In this document: one piece after another, positions 39,356 to 47,833 of the stretch
How the letters are laid out: every line of letters begins with the position of its first letter
Position numbering within the stretch: position 1 is the first letter of the stretch
NCBI GenBank assembly: GCA_027067965.1
Contig: JAMOUV010000002.1
Span: forward strand, 1-64,000
DNA from: Flavobacteriales bacterium
GTDB lineage: Bacteria; Bacteroidota; Bacteroidia; Flavobacteriales; Flavobacteriaceae
Length of the DNA: 64,000 nucleotides
Direction: 5' to 3'
Translations under genes and position numbers: made by a program
The notes under the pieces: generated by a model
Database searches by the model: none
Told to the model about the DNA's origin: nothing
Seen by the model: only the letters and a program-made list of their open reading frames with translations

Positions 39356-39389
39356 AAAAGGAGATTCCGGAAACGGACATCTCCTTTTT
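39356..39389 (+). terminator. Terminator after fumC
   Basis: A ten-bp stem (AAAAGGAGAT with ATCTCCTTTT) encloses a 13-base loop and ends in a T-run, 28 nt after the fumC stop. Confidence 0.8.
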
Positions 39390-39474
39390 CTATATTGGTT
39401 TTTGATAAGAATATAATTGGGATAAGCAGACCATGTAATTGAAATTTTATATCTTGCAGACAAATTCATCCGTT

Positions 39475-40428
39475 ATGGAATATCTCGATTTTGAAAAGCC
39501 CATTGAAATTCTCGATAAACATTATAGAGAATGTATTGAAGTGTCTGAAAAAACGGGCGTAGATGTAAAATCGGCCTGTGAAAAAATCCGTAAGGAAATA
39601 GAAAAGAAATTAAAAGAAATACATAAGAAATTAACGCCATGGCAACGGGTCCAATTATCCCGGCATCCCAATAGACCTTATACATTGGATTATATTAAAG
39701 CCATTGCCGGCGATACTTTTTTCGAATTGCACGGCGACCGAAATTTTGCCGACGATAAAGCCATGGTAGGGGGATTGGGAAAAATAGATAACCAAACCTT
39801 TATGTTTATAGGCATGCAGAAAGGACGCAATACCAAGGAACGCCAATACAGACGTTTCGGTATGCCAAATCCCGAAGGATACCGAAAAGCCCTCCGGTTG
39901 ATGAAATTGGCCGAACGATTTCAAATTCCCATAGTTACTTTGATTGATACACCCGGCGCCTTTCCCGGTATTGAAGCCGAAGAAAGAGGGCAAGGCGAAG
40001 CCATTGCCCGAAACATTAAGGAAATGAGTCAATTGCGAACACCTACTATCGTGACCATTATAGGCGAGGGGGCTTCCGGAGGAGCATTGGGAATCGGAGT
40101 GGGTGACAAAGTGATGATGATGGAAAACACTTGGTATTCCGTGATTGCGCCCGAATCATGTTCGAGTATCCTATGGCGAAGTTGGGAATTTAAGGAAAAA
40201 GCCGCCGAACAACTCAAATTGACCGCCAACGATATGAAAAAACTAAAATTAATTGACGAAATTATCAAGGAACCGGTCGGCGGTGCTCACAGAAATTGGG
40301 ACGAAGCATTTGACAAATGGAAGGAAGCGGTGGTCAAATCGTATGATAAATTAAAAAAACTTCATCCCGACGAATTAGTGAAAAAAAGAATTGAGAAATT
40401 TAATGCAATGGGCGTTTGGTCCGAATAA
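39475..40428 (+). CDS. accA: Acetyl-CoA carboxylase carboxyltransferase subunit alpha
   Basis: AccA with AccD transfers carboxyl groups from biotin to acetyl-CoA, the first step of fatty-acid synthesis. The 317-residue protein has the N-terminal coiled helix (YREC...KIRKEIEKK), [50 protein letters not shown] and the oxyanion-type [12 protein letters not shown]. These are the classic AccA blocks. I chose ATG 39475 ([11 protein letters not shown]). The mnmE start overlaps the stop by direct adjacency. Confidence 0.96.
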   Translation: MEYLDFEKPIEILDKHYRECIEVSEKTGVDVKSACEKIRKEIEKKLKEIHKKLTPWQRVQLSRHPNRPYTLDYIKAIAGDTFFELHGDRNFADDKAMVGGLGKIDNQTFMFIGMQKGRNTKERQYRRFGMPNPEGYRKALRLMKLAERFQIPIVTLIDTPGAFPGIEAEERGQGEAIARNIKEMSQLRTPTIVTIIGEGASGGALGIGVGDKVMMMENTWYSVIAPESCSSILWRSWEFKEKAAEQLKLTANDMKKLKLIDEIIKEPVGGAHRNWDEAFDKWKEAVVKSYDKLKKLHPDELVKKRIEKFNAMGVWSE

Positions 40429-41865
40429 ATGTCCTTTGTTTTCATGAATAAATATTCCGATAACATTATTGCAATGGCCACACCGCCGGGGATTGGGGCT
40501 ATTAGTGTTTTTCGCCTGTCCGGACCCGATGTGATAGAGATTACCGATAAGTTTTTCCATCCTGCCGGTAAAAAGAATACCAAATTGACCGCTGTGGCCG
40601 GGCATACCCTACATTTCGGTGAATTACGCGAAAACGACGAACTGATCGACGAAGTGCTCGTGTCGGTATTTAAAGCCCCGAAATCTTATACGGGAGAAAA
40701 TTCAGTCGAAATTTCGGTCCATGCTTCTCCATATATCCGCCAACGGGTAATGAATCTGTTTTTACAAAACGGAGTGCGTTTAGCGGAGCCGGGTGAATTT
40801 ACTTTGAGGGCTTTTTTGCATGGCAAAATGGATTTGGCTCAGGCCGAAGCGGTGGCCGATTTAATAGCTGCCGAAACCGAATTGCAACACAAGGCCGCAC
40901 TTCATCAACTCCGTGGTGGTTTCTCGGCCGAATTGAAAGCATTGCGCCAACAACTGCTGGAATTCGCCTCGCTTATGGAATTGGAATTGGATTTTGCGGA
41001 AGAAGATGTGGAATTTGCCGATAGGGAAGCATTTAAAAATTTATTGTCGAAAATTAAATCGACCTTGCTGAAACTTATTGAAGGATTCCGCTTGGGAAAC
41101 GTGGTTAAATCCGGCGTTCCCGTGGCCATTATAGGTGAACCCAATACCGGAAAATCCACTTTATTGAATACTTTGCTCAATGAAGAAAAGGCTATCGTGA
41201 CGGAAATACCCGGAACAACGCGAGACGTGATCGAGGACAGTATCGTGATTGACGGTATAAAATTTCGGTTTATTGACACGGCCGGCATACGCAAAGCCAA
41301 AGATAAAGTGGAGCAAATCGGCATTGAACGTACTTTTGAAAAAATTAAAGAAGCCCGGATCGTATTATTCTTGACCGATGCGGAACTTCTGCACAAGGAT
41401 ACGACCTATTTCCATAAAAATTTCGAACGGCTAACCGCTTGGAAAAGAGATTTCTCAGATAAAACTATCGTGCTTTTAATCAACAAAATAGACAGGTTGT
41501 CTAAAGAAGAACTCGAAGAATTGAAATTAAAAATCGATGCTATGCGGCAAACACCTGTTTTCTATGTTTCGGCCAAACAACGCCAAGGAGTGGATGCTTT
41601 AAAATCATTTTTGTCCGAACAGATTCAGACCGGAAAAATCATTCAACAAGATATTTTGATTACGAATGTCCGGCACTATGATGCCTTAAGAGGTGCGCTC
41701 GAAAGTATCGAGGCGGTGGAAGAGGGATTGTTTTCCGGATTGACAACCGATCTATTGGCTGTGGATATCAGGGATGCATTGAACAAATTGGGCGAAATAA
41801 CCGGCGAAATTACTACCGATGATTTATTGGATCATATTTTTAAAAATTTCTGTATCGGAAAGTAA
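40429..41865 (+). CDS. mnmE: tRNA modification GTPase MnmE
   Basis: MnmE, with MnmG, modifies the wobble uridine of certain tRNAs. This 478-residue protein has an N-terminal tetrahydrofolate-binding domain (IIAMATPPGIGAISVFRLSG), a helical domain, and a GTPase domain with GEPNTGKSTLLN, DTAGIRKAKDKVE and NKID. It ends with the characteristic Cys motif FCIGK. An internal ATG at 40444 (MNKYSDN) is an alternative start. The first ATG lies immediately after the accA stop. Confidence 0.97.
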   Translation: MSFVFMNKYSDNIIAMATPPGIGAISVFRLSGPDVIEITDKFFHPAGKKNTKLTAVAGHTLHFGELRENDELIDEVLVSVFKAPKSYTGENSVEISVHASPYIRQRVMNLFLQNGVRLAEPGEFTLRAFLHGKMDLAQAEAVADLIAAETELQHKAALHQLRGGFSAELKALRQQLLEFASLMELELDFAEEDVEFADREAFKNLLSKIKSTLLKLIEGFRLGNVVKSGVPVAIIGEPNTGKSTLLNTLLNEEKAIVTEIPGTTRDVIEDSIVIDGIKFRFIDTAGIRKAKDKVEQIGIERTFEKIKEARIVLFLTDAELLHKDTTYFHKNFERLTAWKRDFSDKTIVLLINKIDRLSKEELEELKLKIDAMRQTPVFYVSAKQRQGVDALKSFLSEQIQTGKIIQQDILITNVRHYDALRGALESIEAVEEGLFSGLTTDLLAVDIRDALNKLGEITGEITTDDLLDHIFKNFCIGK

Positions 41866-41971
41866 TTTTTTTTAAAGAAGGATTAATTTTATATGTTTTT
41901 TCTTTTTGTTGTCTAAAAAAACTTGGCGCTCACTAAATAGAATTTGAAATTTAAAGACATTATTTTGCCTT

Positions 41972-43099
41972 TTAAGGATTTTTACCGGACAGGATATAAG
42001 AAGTAACCGGTATTTTTTTGGAAGTCACCTGCAAGCCCAATTCTTGAGTAAGTTGTTCTATCAAATCGTGAATATTTGAAAATTGAATGTTCCAATCGTA
42101 TATTTCCGTATTGCTTCCTTCGTAAACGAATATTTCGCCCGTTTGTTGAGATAGCCAAGCCAGCAATTGTTCGATGGTGGCGTTATCCAACATGATACCG
42201 GTTTCGTCTAATAGCGGCACGTTGTTTCCTTTTTCAAAATCGTACATTTCCGGGGAGAAAAAATTGGTATTTTCCATTTCCGTGACCACATATACGTCCT
42301 TTTCGGATTGTTTTTCGGTGACGGAAACATTCGTATGGCTGTCCAAAAATGAATCGATCAACCGGAAAAAATTATCTTTATCTGTCGTTTGAGAAGAAAA
42401 AGTATAATAGGGTAGGTCGGCCGTATGACTTTCCACCAATGCCGGCGGCACATTTTTAATGACCGATACAATATAATCCAAACGTCCGGATAAATAAAAA
42501 TTTCCCGGTTCGGAAATGTATTCGTTGGCGGTATTATTTTCTTTGATAAACCGAAGCGTTTGTCCGTTATGCTTGAAAATTTTTGTTTTTAATTCGTTCT
42601 CTTGCAATTTCTTTAAAATAATGCGGTTGTCTTTTCCTTTTTTTCGGCCGTAATCACTCACCAATTGCCCGAGAATGTCTTCATTTAATTTAAGCGGGTT
42701 TCCTTCCCAAAGCAGTTCGCCTCCGGGTCCCAGAATAACGGCTTGCGGAATAGACCGGATATGATAGGATTGCAAAGTATTTCCTTCTATATCCGAGGCG
42801 GCGAGGAAATGTTTATTATATTTTTCCATAAATTTTTTAATGCGTCCTTCCGGTTCGTCTGACAGATAAACGAACAAAACCCGGTCGCCGAATTTTGTTT
42901 CCAAATTTCGGGTATGAGGCATGGCGCTTATGCATGGCGCACACCAAGTAGCCCAGAAATCCACATATATCAAAGGATAATTTTCATAATTCTCCGGCGG
43001 AGATGTCACCCAAATGTTAATTATTATGGGTTTAGTGATTTGTGCATGTAGAGAAAAAGTTAATGAAATAAAAATTATGTTAATAATACGAATAATCAT
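41972..43099 (-). CDS. Thioredoxin-fold protein with a C-terminal DUF3738-like domain
   Basis: This 375-residue protein has a signal peptide, then a TlpA-like thioredoxin domain with the redox motif WCAPC in VDFWATWCAPCISAM, and the cis-Pro-like IRSIPQAVILG. The last 150 residues (PLLDETGIMLDNATIEQLLAWL...) resemble the DUF3738/TIGR03435 domain. It should act as a periplasmic thiol oxidoreductase; the tail may bind a partner. It converges on mnmE and diverges from the OmpA gene. Function of the combination is unknown. Confidence 0.72.
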   Translation of the reverse strand: MIIRIINIIFISLTFSLHAQITKPIIINIWVTSPPENYENYPLIYVDFWATWCAPCISAMPHTRNLETKFGDRVLFVYLSDEPEGRIKKFMEKYNKHFLAASDIEGNTLQSYHIRSIPQAVILGPGGELLWEGNPLKLNEDILGQLVSDYGRKKGKDNRIILKKLQENELKTKIFKHNGQTLRFIKENNTANEYISEPGNFYLSGRLDYIVSVIKNVPPALVESHTADLPYYTFSSQTTDKDNFFRLIDSFLDSHTNVSVTEKQSEKDVYVVTEMENTNFFSPEMYDFEKGNNVPLLDETGIMLDNATIEQLLAWLSQQTGEIFVYEGSNTEIYDWNIQFSNIHDLIEQLTQELGLQVTSKKIPVTSYILSGKNP

Positions 43100-43101
43100 C
43101 T

Positions 43102-43130
43102 TTTGTTTTCCTTAAAATGGATTATATTTG
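43102..43130 (+). promoter_or_regulatory. Bacteroidota-type promoter of the OmpA gene
   Basis: TTTG at 43102-43105, a 17-bp spacer, and TATATTTG at 43123-43130 fit the TTTG/TAnnTTTG consensus. It gives a leader of about 30 nt before the ATG at 43162. The same stretch is the divergent upstream of the thioredoxin-like gene. Confidence 0.65.
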
Positions 43131-43161
43131 CAAATGTAATAAAAACAAAAACCAGACCAGT

Positions 43162-44271
43162 ATGAAAAAGTACTTAACGCTTTTAGTAGGGTTGCTTATT
43201 TCGTCGATTTATGCCCAAGTTGACGGATTGCCCCAAAACCCCGAGCCCGGTAAATGTTATGTAAAATGTGTTACCGAGGACGAATTCAAAACCGAACCGG
43301 TTCAAATAAAGGTAAGAGATGCTTACAAAGTTTTGACCGTTATTCCCGCTAAATTCAAGTGGGTGGAAGAAAAAGTAATGATCAAGGAGCCCAGTAAGAA
43401 ATTTATTGTACACCCGGCCGTATACAAATGGGTTGATGTGCCTTACGTAAAAAAAGAAGCCGAACCGGTATTAACCGTAATTCCGGCCAAACTCGGTTCT
43501 TCCAGCGAAACCGTGGTGGTTTTTCCAAAAACGGCTCAATGGGAATATACCACATATGCCGATTGTAAATCTTCCGATCCTGAAGATTGTCGAGTATTAT
43601 GTTATGTGGAAAAACCCGAAGTAACCGTGACGGTTCCTACCAAACCATTGATCAGTGATGCCCGTGTGGAAGAAAGCAAAAAGCCCGAAAAAACAGCCAC
43701 ATACCGTAAGCAAGTGTTGGTAAAAGATGCATGGGTAGAAGAAGTGCCCGTACCGGCCGAATATGCGACCATCAAGCGTTTGGTAATCGATGTGCCGCCC
43801 AAAGTGGAAGAAAAAATTATTCCCGCCGAATACAAAACTGTCGAAAAGAAAGTTTTGGTTAAAAAAGGCGGCGTAACTTCTTGGAAAGAAATCGATTGCG
43901 GATTGGTAAAACCGACACGTTTGAATATTTATTGGAACTTGAACAGCGCTACGCTTACACCTGCCGCAAAACGCGAAATCGATACGAAACTTTTGACTTT
44001 CTTGCGTGAAAATCCTAACGTTGTGGTGGAAATTGCATCACATACCGATTCACGCGGATCCAAAGCGTACAACCGTGCATTGTCTCAAAGACGTGCCGAT
44101 GCGGTTAAAAATTACTTGATTTCCAAAGGAATCAGCCCTAAACGTATCATTTCCAAAGGTTACGGTGAAGATCGATTGCTTAATAATTGCTCGGACGGTG
44201 TGAAATGTACCGAAGCACAACATCAACAAAACCGTCGTACGGAATTCCGCGTAGTGCAAGTACGCGAATAA
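43162..44271 (+). CDS. OmpA-family protein with repeated N-terminal segments
   Basis: This 369-residue protein has a signal peptide (MKKYLTLLVGLLISSIYAQ) and a C-terminal OmpA-like peptidoglycan-binding domain: IYWNLNSATLTPAAKREI, ASHTDSRGSKAYNRALSQRRA and AQHQQNRRTEF. The N-terminal 240 residues repeat the pattern VxPAxxxWVE (VIPAKFKWVEE, VHPAVYKW, VIPAKL, VPAEYATI, IPAEYKTVE) and probably form an extended periplasmic arm. It should link the outer membrane and peptidoglycan. A strong promoter precedes it and a terminator follows. Confidence 0.88.
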   Translation: MKKYLTLLVGLLISSIYAQVDGLPQNPEPGKCYVKCVTEDEFKTEPVQIKVRDAYKVLTVIPAKFKWVEEKVMIKEPSKKFIVHPAVYKWVDVPYVKKEAEPVLTVIPAKLGSSSETVVVFPKTAQWEYTTYADCKSSDPEDCRVLCYVEKPEVTVTVPTKPLISDARVEESKKPEKTATYRKQVLVKDAWVEEVPVPAEYATIKRLVIDVPPKVEEKIIPAEYKTVEKKVLVKKGGVTSWKEIDCGLVKPTRLNIYWNLNSATLTPAAKREIDTKLLTFLRENPNVVVEIASHTDSRGSKAYNRALSQRRADAVKNYLISKGISPKRIISKGYGEDRLLNNCSDGVKCTEAQHQQNRRTEFRVVQVRE

Positions 44272-44301
44272 TAAAATGATGTAAATAACATTTAATTTTC
44301 A

Positions 44302-44330
44302 AGCGCCCGGCATTTCCGGGCGCTTTTTTT
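44302..44330 (+). terminator. Terminator after the OmpA gene
   Basis: A perfect nine-bp GC-rich stem (AGCGCCCGG with CCGGGCGCT) and a five-base loop are followed by eight T residues. Confidence 0.9.
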
Positions 44331-44386
44331 ATGATAATGAAACGAGATAAAATCCTTATTTTTACCGAAAAAATACGGTGCGAAAA

Positions 44387-44674
44387 ATGTCTCGTTTGAT
44401 TGTCTATCCTTTTGTCTGGGCGATTAGATTTTATCAGGCCGCCATTTCGCCGTATTTGGGAAGTAGTTGCCGTTATACGCCGACCTGTTCCCAGTATACT
44501 ATCGAGGCACTTCAAACTCACGGATTGATAACGGGCGGATGGCTTGCTATTAGGCGTATCACATCATGTCATCCCTGGGGCGGTTCGGGTTATGACCCCG
44601 TTCCCACCAAAGAAGAATTGAAAAAGCGAATTAAATTTAAAAAAATTAATTACGGAAAAAATAAAAAATTATGA
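44387..44674 (+). CDS. yidD: Membrane protein insertion efficiency factor YidD
   Basis: YidD is a small amphipathic protein that aids YidC-mediated membrane insertion. The 95-residue product shows the invariant [15 protein letters not shown], and [14 protein letters not shown] chose the ATG at 44387; a GTG three codons upstream is possible. It overlaps the lgt start by four bases (ATGA), so it opens the yidD-lgt-DUF192-ribF operon. Confidence 0.95.
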   Translation: MSRLIVYPFVWAIRFYQAAISPYLGSSCRYTPTCSQYTIEALQTHGLITGGWLAIRRITSCHPWGGSGYDPVPTKEELKKRIKFKKINYGKNKKL

Positions 44675-45516
44675 TATCAGCAATTGTTTGGAATCCCGAT
44701 TTGGGCTTGGATTTGGGCTTTTTTACCATCAGGTATTACAGTTTGATGTATGTCATCGGCTTTTTGTTCGGCTATTGGATTATCAAAAAAGTTTTTGAAA
44801 GGGAAGGGGAGAATACCGAATTATTGGATCCTTTGTTGATGTATATTTTTATCGGCGTGATTTTAGGCGGCCGGCTGGGGCATGTATTTTTTTACGATTG
44901 GCCCTATTTTAAGCATCATTTAAGCGAAATTCTATTGCCTTTTCGCTTTGAACCCGAATTTCAATTTACCGGTTTTCAAGGCATGGCCAGTCACGGCGCC
45001 ACCATCGGTATTGCCGTTATGGCTTTCTTGTTCTGGCGAAAATACAAAGATAAAATTGTCCATAAAGATTTTATTTGGTGGGCCGACCGGTTGATTTTAG
45101 CCATCCCATTGGGAGGAGCGGCCATTCGCATCGGTAATTTGATCAATTCGGAAATTGTAGGAAAACCCACAGGAAGCGATTACGGATTTATATTTGTTCA
45201 ATTGGGAGAAAAATTTCCCCGTCATCCGGTTCAAATTTATGAAGCCATTGCCTACTTGATTTTATTATTTATTGTACTGTATTTATATTTCAAAACCGAC
45301 ATGACACAAAAATATCCGGGCATGCTGTTCGGTATTTTCTTTACTTATTTATGGGCAGTGAGGTTTATTATTGAATTTTGGAAACGCCAGCAAAAAGAAA
45401 TACCGAACTGGTTGATGGAAGCAACGGGATTGACTATGGGGCAATTGTTGAGTATTCCCGGTTTGTTGATCGGTTTGTATTTTATTTATTACGGATATAA
45501 ACACAGAACTGCATGA
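44671..45516 (+). CDS. lgt: Prolipoprotein diacylglyceryl transferase
   Basis: Lgt adds a diacylglyceryl group to the lipobox cysteine of prolipoproteins. The 281-residue protein has several membrane segments, the family signature [32 protein letters not shown], and the SHGATIGIA motif with the conserved His. Length is normal. It overlaps both neighbours by four bases. Several lipoproteins in this window would be substrates. Confidence 0.96.
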   Translation: MISAIVWNPDLGLDLGFFTIRYYSLMYVIGFLFGYWIIKKVFEREGENTELLDPLLMYIFIGVILGGRLGHVFFYDWPYFKHHLSEILLPFRFEPEFQFTGFQGMASHGATIGIAVMAFLFWRKYKDKIVHKDFIWWADRLILAIPLGGAAIRIGNLINSEIVGKPTGSDYGFIFVQLGEKFPRHPVQIYEAIAYLILLFIVLYLYFKTDMTQKYPGMLFGIFFTYLWAVRFIIEFWKRQQKEIPNWLMEATGLTMGQLLSIPGLLIGLYFIYYGYKHRTA

Positions 45517-46004
45517 GAAACAGATGGTTATATATCGTTTTGATAATCTTTTTCAGCGGTTGTGCCCAACAAGGAAAAGGAAACAAACATTCGAAACGGT
45601 CGCATGAAAAGGAAATTGAATTTCAATATGATACCGATGTGTATGTCACGGACGGAAACGATACCCTTATTTCTTTCCGGACCGAATTAGCCGATACACC
45701 GTATAAAAGACAAACCGGATTGATGTATCGCAAACAAATGGCGGATAATCAAGCCATGCTTTTCATATTTCCCGATGAACAGGTGCGATATTTTTATATG
45801 AAAAATACCTTGATCCCCTTGGATATTATTTATATCGACGGTAACAAGGAGATTGTTTCCATTGTGCATCATGCCGTGCCTTTGGACGAAACTTCATTGC
45901 CGTCCGGTTCACCCGCCAAATATGTGTTGGAAATCAAAGGCGGGATTGCTCGTCGTGCGGGAATAAAAAAAGGCATGAAAATTCATTGGAATGACAAAAA
46001 ATAA
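45513..46004 (+). CDS. DUF192-family lipoprotein
   Basis: This 163-residue protein has a lipoprotein signal (YIVLIIFFSGC, Cys17) and a DUF192 domain: YKRQTGLMYRKQMADNQAMLF, the strand FYMKNTLIPLDIIYID, and ALEIKGG-like VLEIKGGIARRAGIKKG. Function of DUF192 is unknown. It overlaps lgt by four bases and ribF by 14. Confidence 0.88.
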   Translation: MRNRWLYIVLIIFFSGCAQQGKGNKHSKRSHEKEIEFQYDTDVYVTDGNDTLISFRTELADTPYKRQTGLMYRKQMADNQAMLFIFPDEQVRYFYMKNTLIPLDIIYIDGNKEIVSIVHHAVPLDETSLPSGSPAKYVLEIKGGIARRAGIKKGMKIHWNDKK

Positions 46005-46935
46005 ACCGCAAATAATCGAAAATCCCGAATGGAAGCCCCGAGAAGACAGCATAATTACGGTGGGTGCATTTGACGGCATTCATGCGGGGCACAGGATGAT
46101 TTTGGAGCGGTTAATATCGGAGGGCCGAACACAAAACCTGAAAAGTATTTTATTTACCTTCGAGCCCCATCCCAAAAAAGTTTTATTTCCCGAAAAAAAA
46201 CATAAGTTATTGACTATTAAAGAAGAAAAAATTCATCTTTTAAAAGATTTCGCATTGGATTATGTGGTTTTTTACCCTTTTACTCCCGGTTTTTCTCGCA
46301 TGACCGGCGAAGAATTTCTTGTTTTTTTGAAAGAAAAATACCGGTTAAAAAAACTTTTGCTCGGTTATAACCACAGTTTCGGAAGCGACCGTTTGCAAGA
46401 CGATAAATTTATTAAACAATTGGGGAATAAACTCGGTTTTGCGGTGGAAAGGTTGCCCCGGGTAACGGTGGACGGTATTCCGGTAAGTTCCACTATCATC
46501 AAGCAACGAATAGAAGCATATGATATATTGACCGCTAATAAATTACTTGCTCATCCGTATCTTTTATTCGGGCGTGTGGTGGAAGGCAGTAAATTCGGAC
46601 GAAAAATAGGTTTTCCTACGGCCAATCTGGCGGTCTTGTCCGAAGACAAATTAATTCCGCCCGAAGGCGTGTATTTGGTGGAAGTAGAATGGGGTACAAA
46701 ACGTAAATTCGGGGTGATGAACATCGGACGGCGGCCGACCGTCGATGGGAGAAAACGCACATTGGAAGTGCATATTTTGGATTTTTCGGGTGATATTTAC
46801 GGTGAAATTATTCATGTCTATTTTCTTTCGTTCCTACGGAAGGAAAAGAATTTTCAAGATGTGGAAAATTTAAAAAAACAAATAGAGAAGGATGTCTTGC
46901 ATGCGCGTCGTATTATCCTGAATTTCTCAAAATAA
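45991..46935 (+). CDS. ribF: Bifunctional riboflavin kinase / FAD synthetase
   Basis: RibF phosphorylates riboflavin to FMN and adenylates FMN to FAD. The 314-residue protein has the N-terminal FAD synthetase nucleotidyltransferase motif VGAFDGIHAGHRMIL and the C-terminal kinase block FGRVVEGSKFGRKIGFPTANL, GVMNIGRRPTVDG. Both domains are complete. It is the last gene of the yidD operon; a new promoter follows it. Confidence 0.97.
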   Translation: MTKNKPQIIENPEWKPREDSIITVGAFDGIHAGHRMILERLISEGRTQNLKSILFTFEPHPKKVLFPEKKHKLLTIKEEKIHLLKDFALDYVVFYPFTPGFSRMTGEEFLVFLKEKYRLKKLLLGYNHSFGSDRLQDDKFIKQLGNKLGFAVERLPRVTVDGIPVSSTIIKQRIEAYDILTANKLLAHPYLLFGRVVEGSKFGRKIGFPTANLAVLSEDKLIPPEGVYLVEVEWGTKRKFGVMNIGRRPTVDGRKRTLEVHILDFSGDIYGEIIHVYFLSFLRKEKNFQDVENLKKQIEKDVLHARRIILNFSK

Positions 46936-46939
46936 TATT

Positions 46940-46971
46940 TTTGGTGGATTCTGTCTATTTTAATATATTTG
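46940..46971 (+). promoter_or_regulatory. Bacteroidota-type promoter upstream of the copper locus
   Basis: TTTG at 46940-46943, a 20-bp spacer and TATATTTG at 46964-46971 fit the consensus. The likely TTG start of the first gene is at 46995. This suggests that the putative copper locus has its own promoter. Confidence 0.6.
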
Positions 46972-46994
46972 CTTGAAGCAAAAAAAATAATTTT

Positions 46995-47381
46995 TTGAAA
47001 CGAATTTTGTCCATATTTTTTATTTTTATTATGACGGCTGGAATTGTAATGCCCGAATTAATTCTTATAAAATACTGGATAAATGAACAACATCACGCAG
47101 AGATCTGCCATGAAATCAGTGAACGAAATGAATATGATTCGATGAAAAATAACGGAGATAAATATCTTCTTTCATTATTGAAACGAACATGCGAAAATAA
47201 TAATAAACAACAATCTAAAGTACCTGTTTGGCATGCGCCTGTTTTTGTAAAAATTTATCCGAGTAATTCTCCCGTAAATCATATTGAATTAACTTCCGAA
47301 TTTCATAAACGTATTTTCTTTTATCAAAATCCGTATTCCTATTTACATATATCGGATATCTTTCATCCTCCATCCGTGTAA
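46995..47381 (+). CDS. Small secreted or membrane-anchored protein ahead of the TonB receptor
   Basis: This 128-residue protein starts with a hydrophobic helix (RILSIFFIFIMTAGIVM) and ends in DIFHPPSV. Short proteins with an FHPP/FRPP end often precede TonB-dependent receptors in Bacteroidota, and a role with metal uptake is possible. The start is a TTG at 46995, since the first ATG, at residue 13, would cut into the signal. Three cysteines or histidine-rich stretches might bind metal. I do not recognise a named family. Confidence 0.5.
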   Translation: MKRILSIFFIFIMTAGIVMPELILIKYWINEQHHAEICHEISERNEYDSMKNNGDKYLLSLLKRTCENNNKQQSKVPVWHAPVFVKIYPSNSPVNHIELTSEFHKRIFFYQNPYSYLHISDIFHPPSV

Positions 47382-47833
47382 AATCCTTTGCATATAAATT
47401 ATCCTTCGATCCGGGATATAAAATCGCATCCATGAATGCGAAGAATAAACGTGTTGATAATTAACCTTTTACGGGAACTATAACACACCGATTCATGCCA
47501 TATTTTGGCAAAAAACCAGGGTCAACCGATATTTTAAACAGTTTAACTTAAATAAGGCCGGATGTCCTGCAAACGACTGCTCCGGCATAAACCGACAGAC
47601 GGTATGAACAAGTATAATTGTTCACCAACGGTTTGTTCACATGGCATTAGGGTAAATATGCTTTGCACTTGTCATACCGTTTGTCGGTTTTTAAAAAATT
47701 CGGAAATATTTATATGACAGGATGATTTCTAGTAATAATGAGTTTGAAAAATCGGGAAAGTGTTTGTTCCTTATGTTCAAAAAATGTTTTTCTACATGAT
47801 TTGAATAAAACATTCTTAAAAAAACAAAAGCAT
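47382..47833 (+). promoter_or_regulatory. Structured 5' leader of the TonB receptor gene
   Basis: This 452-nt gene-free stretch holds several RNA-like structures: a TGCCA/TGGCA hairpin near 47500, a GCCGGA/TCCGGC hairpin at 47557-47586, a 7-bp inverted repeat TGAACAA/TTGTTCA at 47605-47624, and a near-perfect 24-bp inverted repeat with arms at 47589-47613 and 47667-47690, ending in a short T-run. The 47556-47571 segment matches the cobalamin riboswitch B12 box at about 10 of 16 positions, but the rest of that riboswitch is not visible. It may be a leader that controls the receptor gene. Confidence 0.4.

Noticed and set aside
47440-47600. Cobalamin riboswitch upstream of the TonB receptor
   Set aside because: Only the B12-box-like segment matches; the other conserved core elements are not visible and the receptor looks like a copper receptor, so I kept it only as a structured leader.
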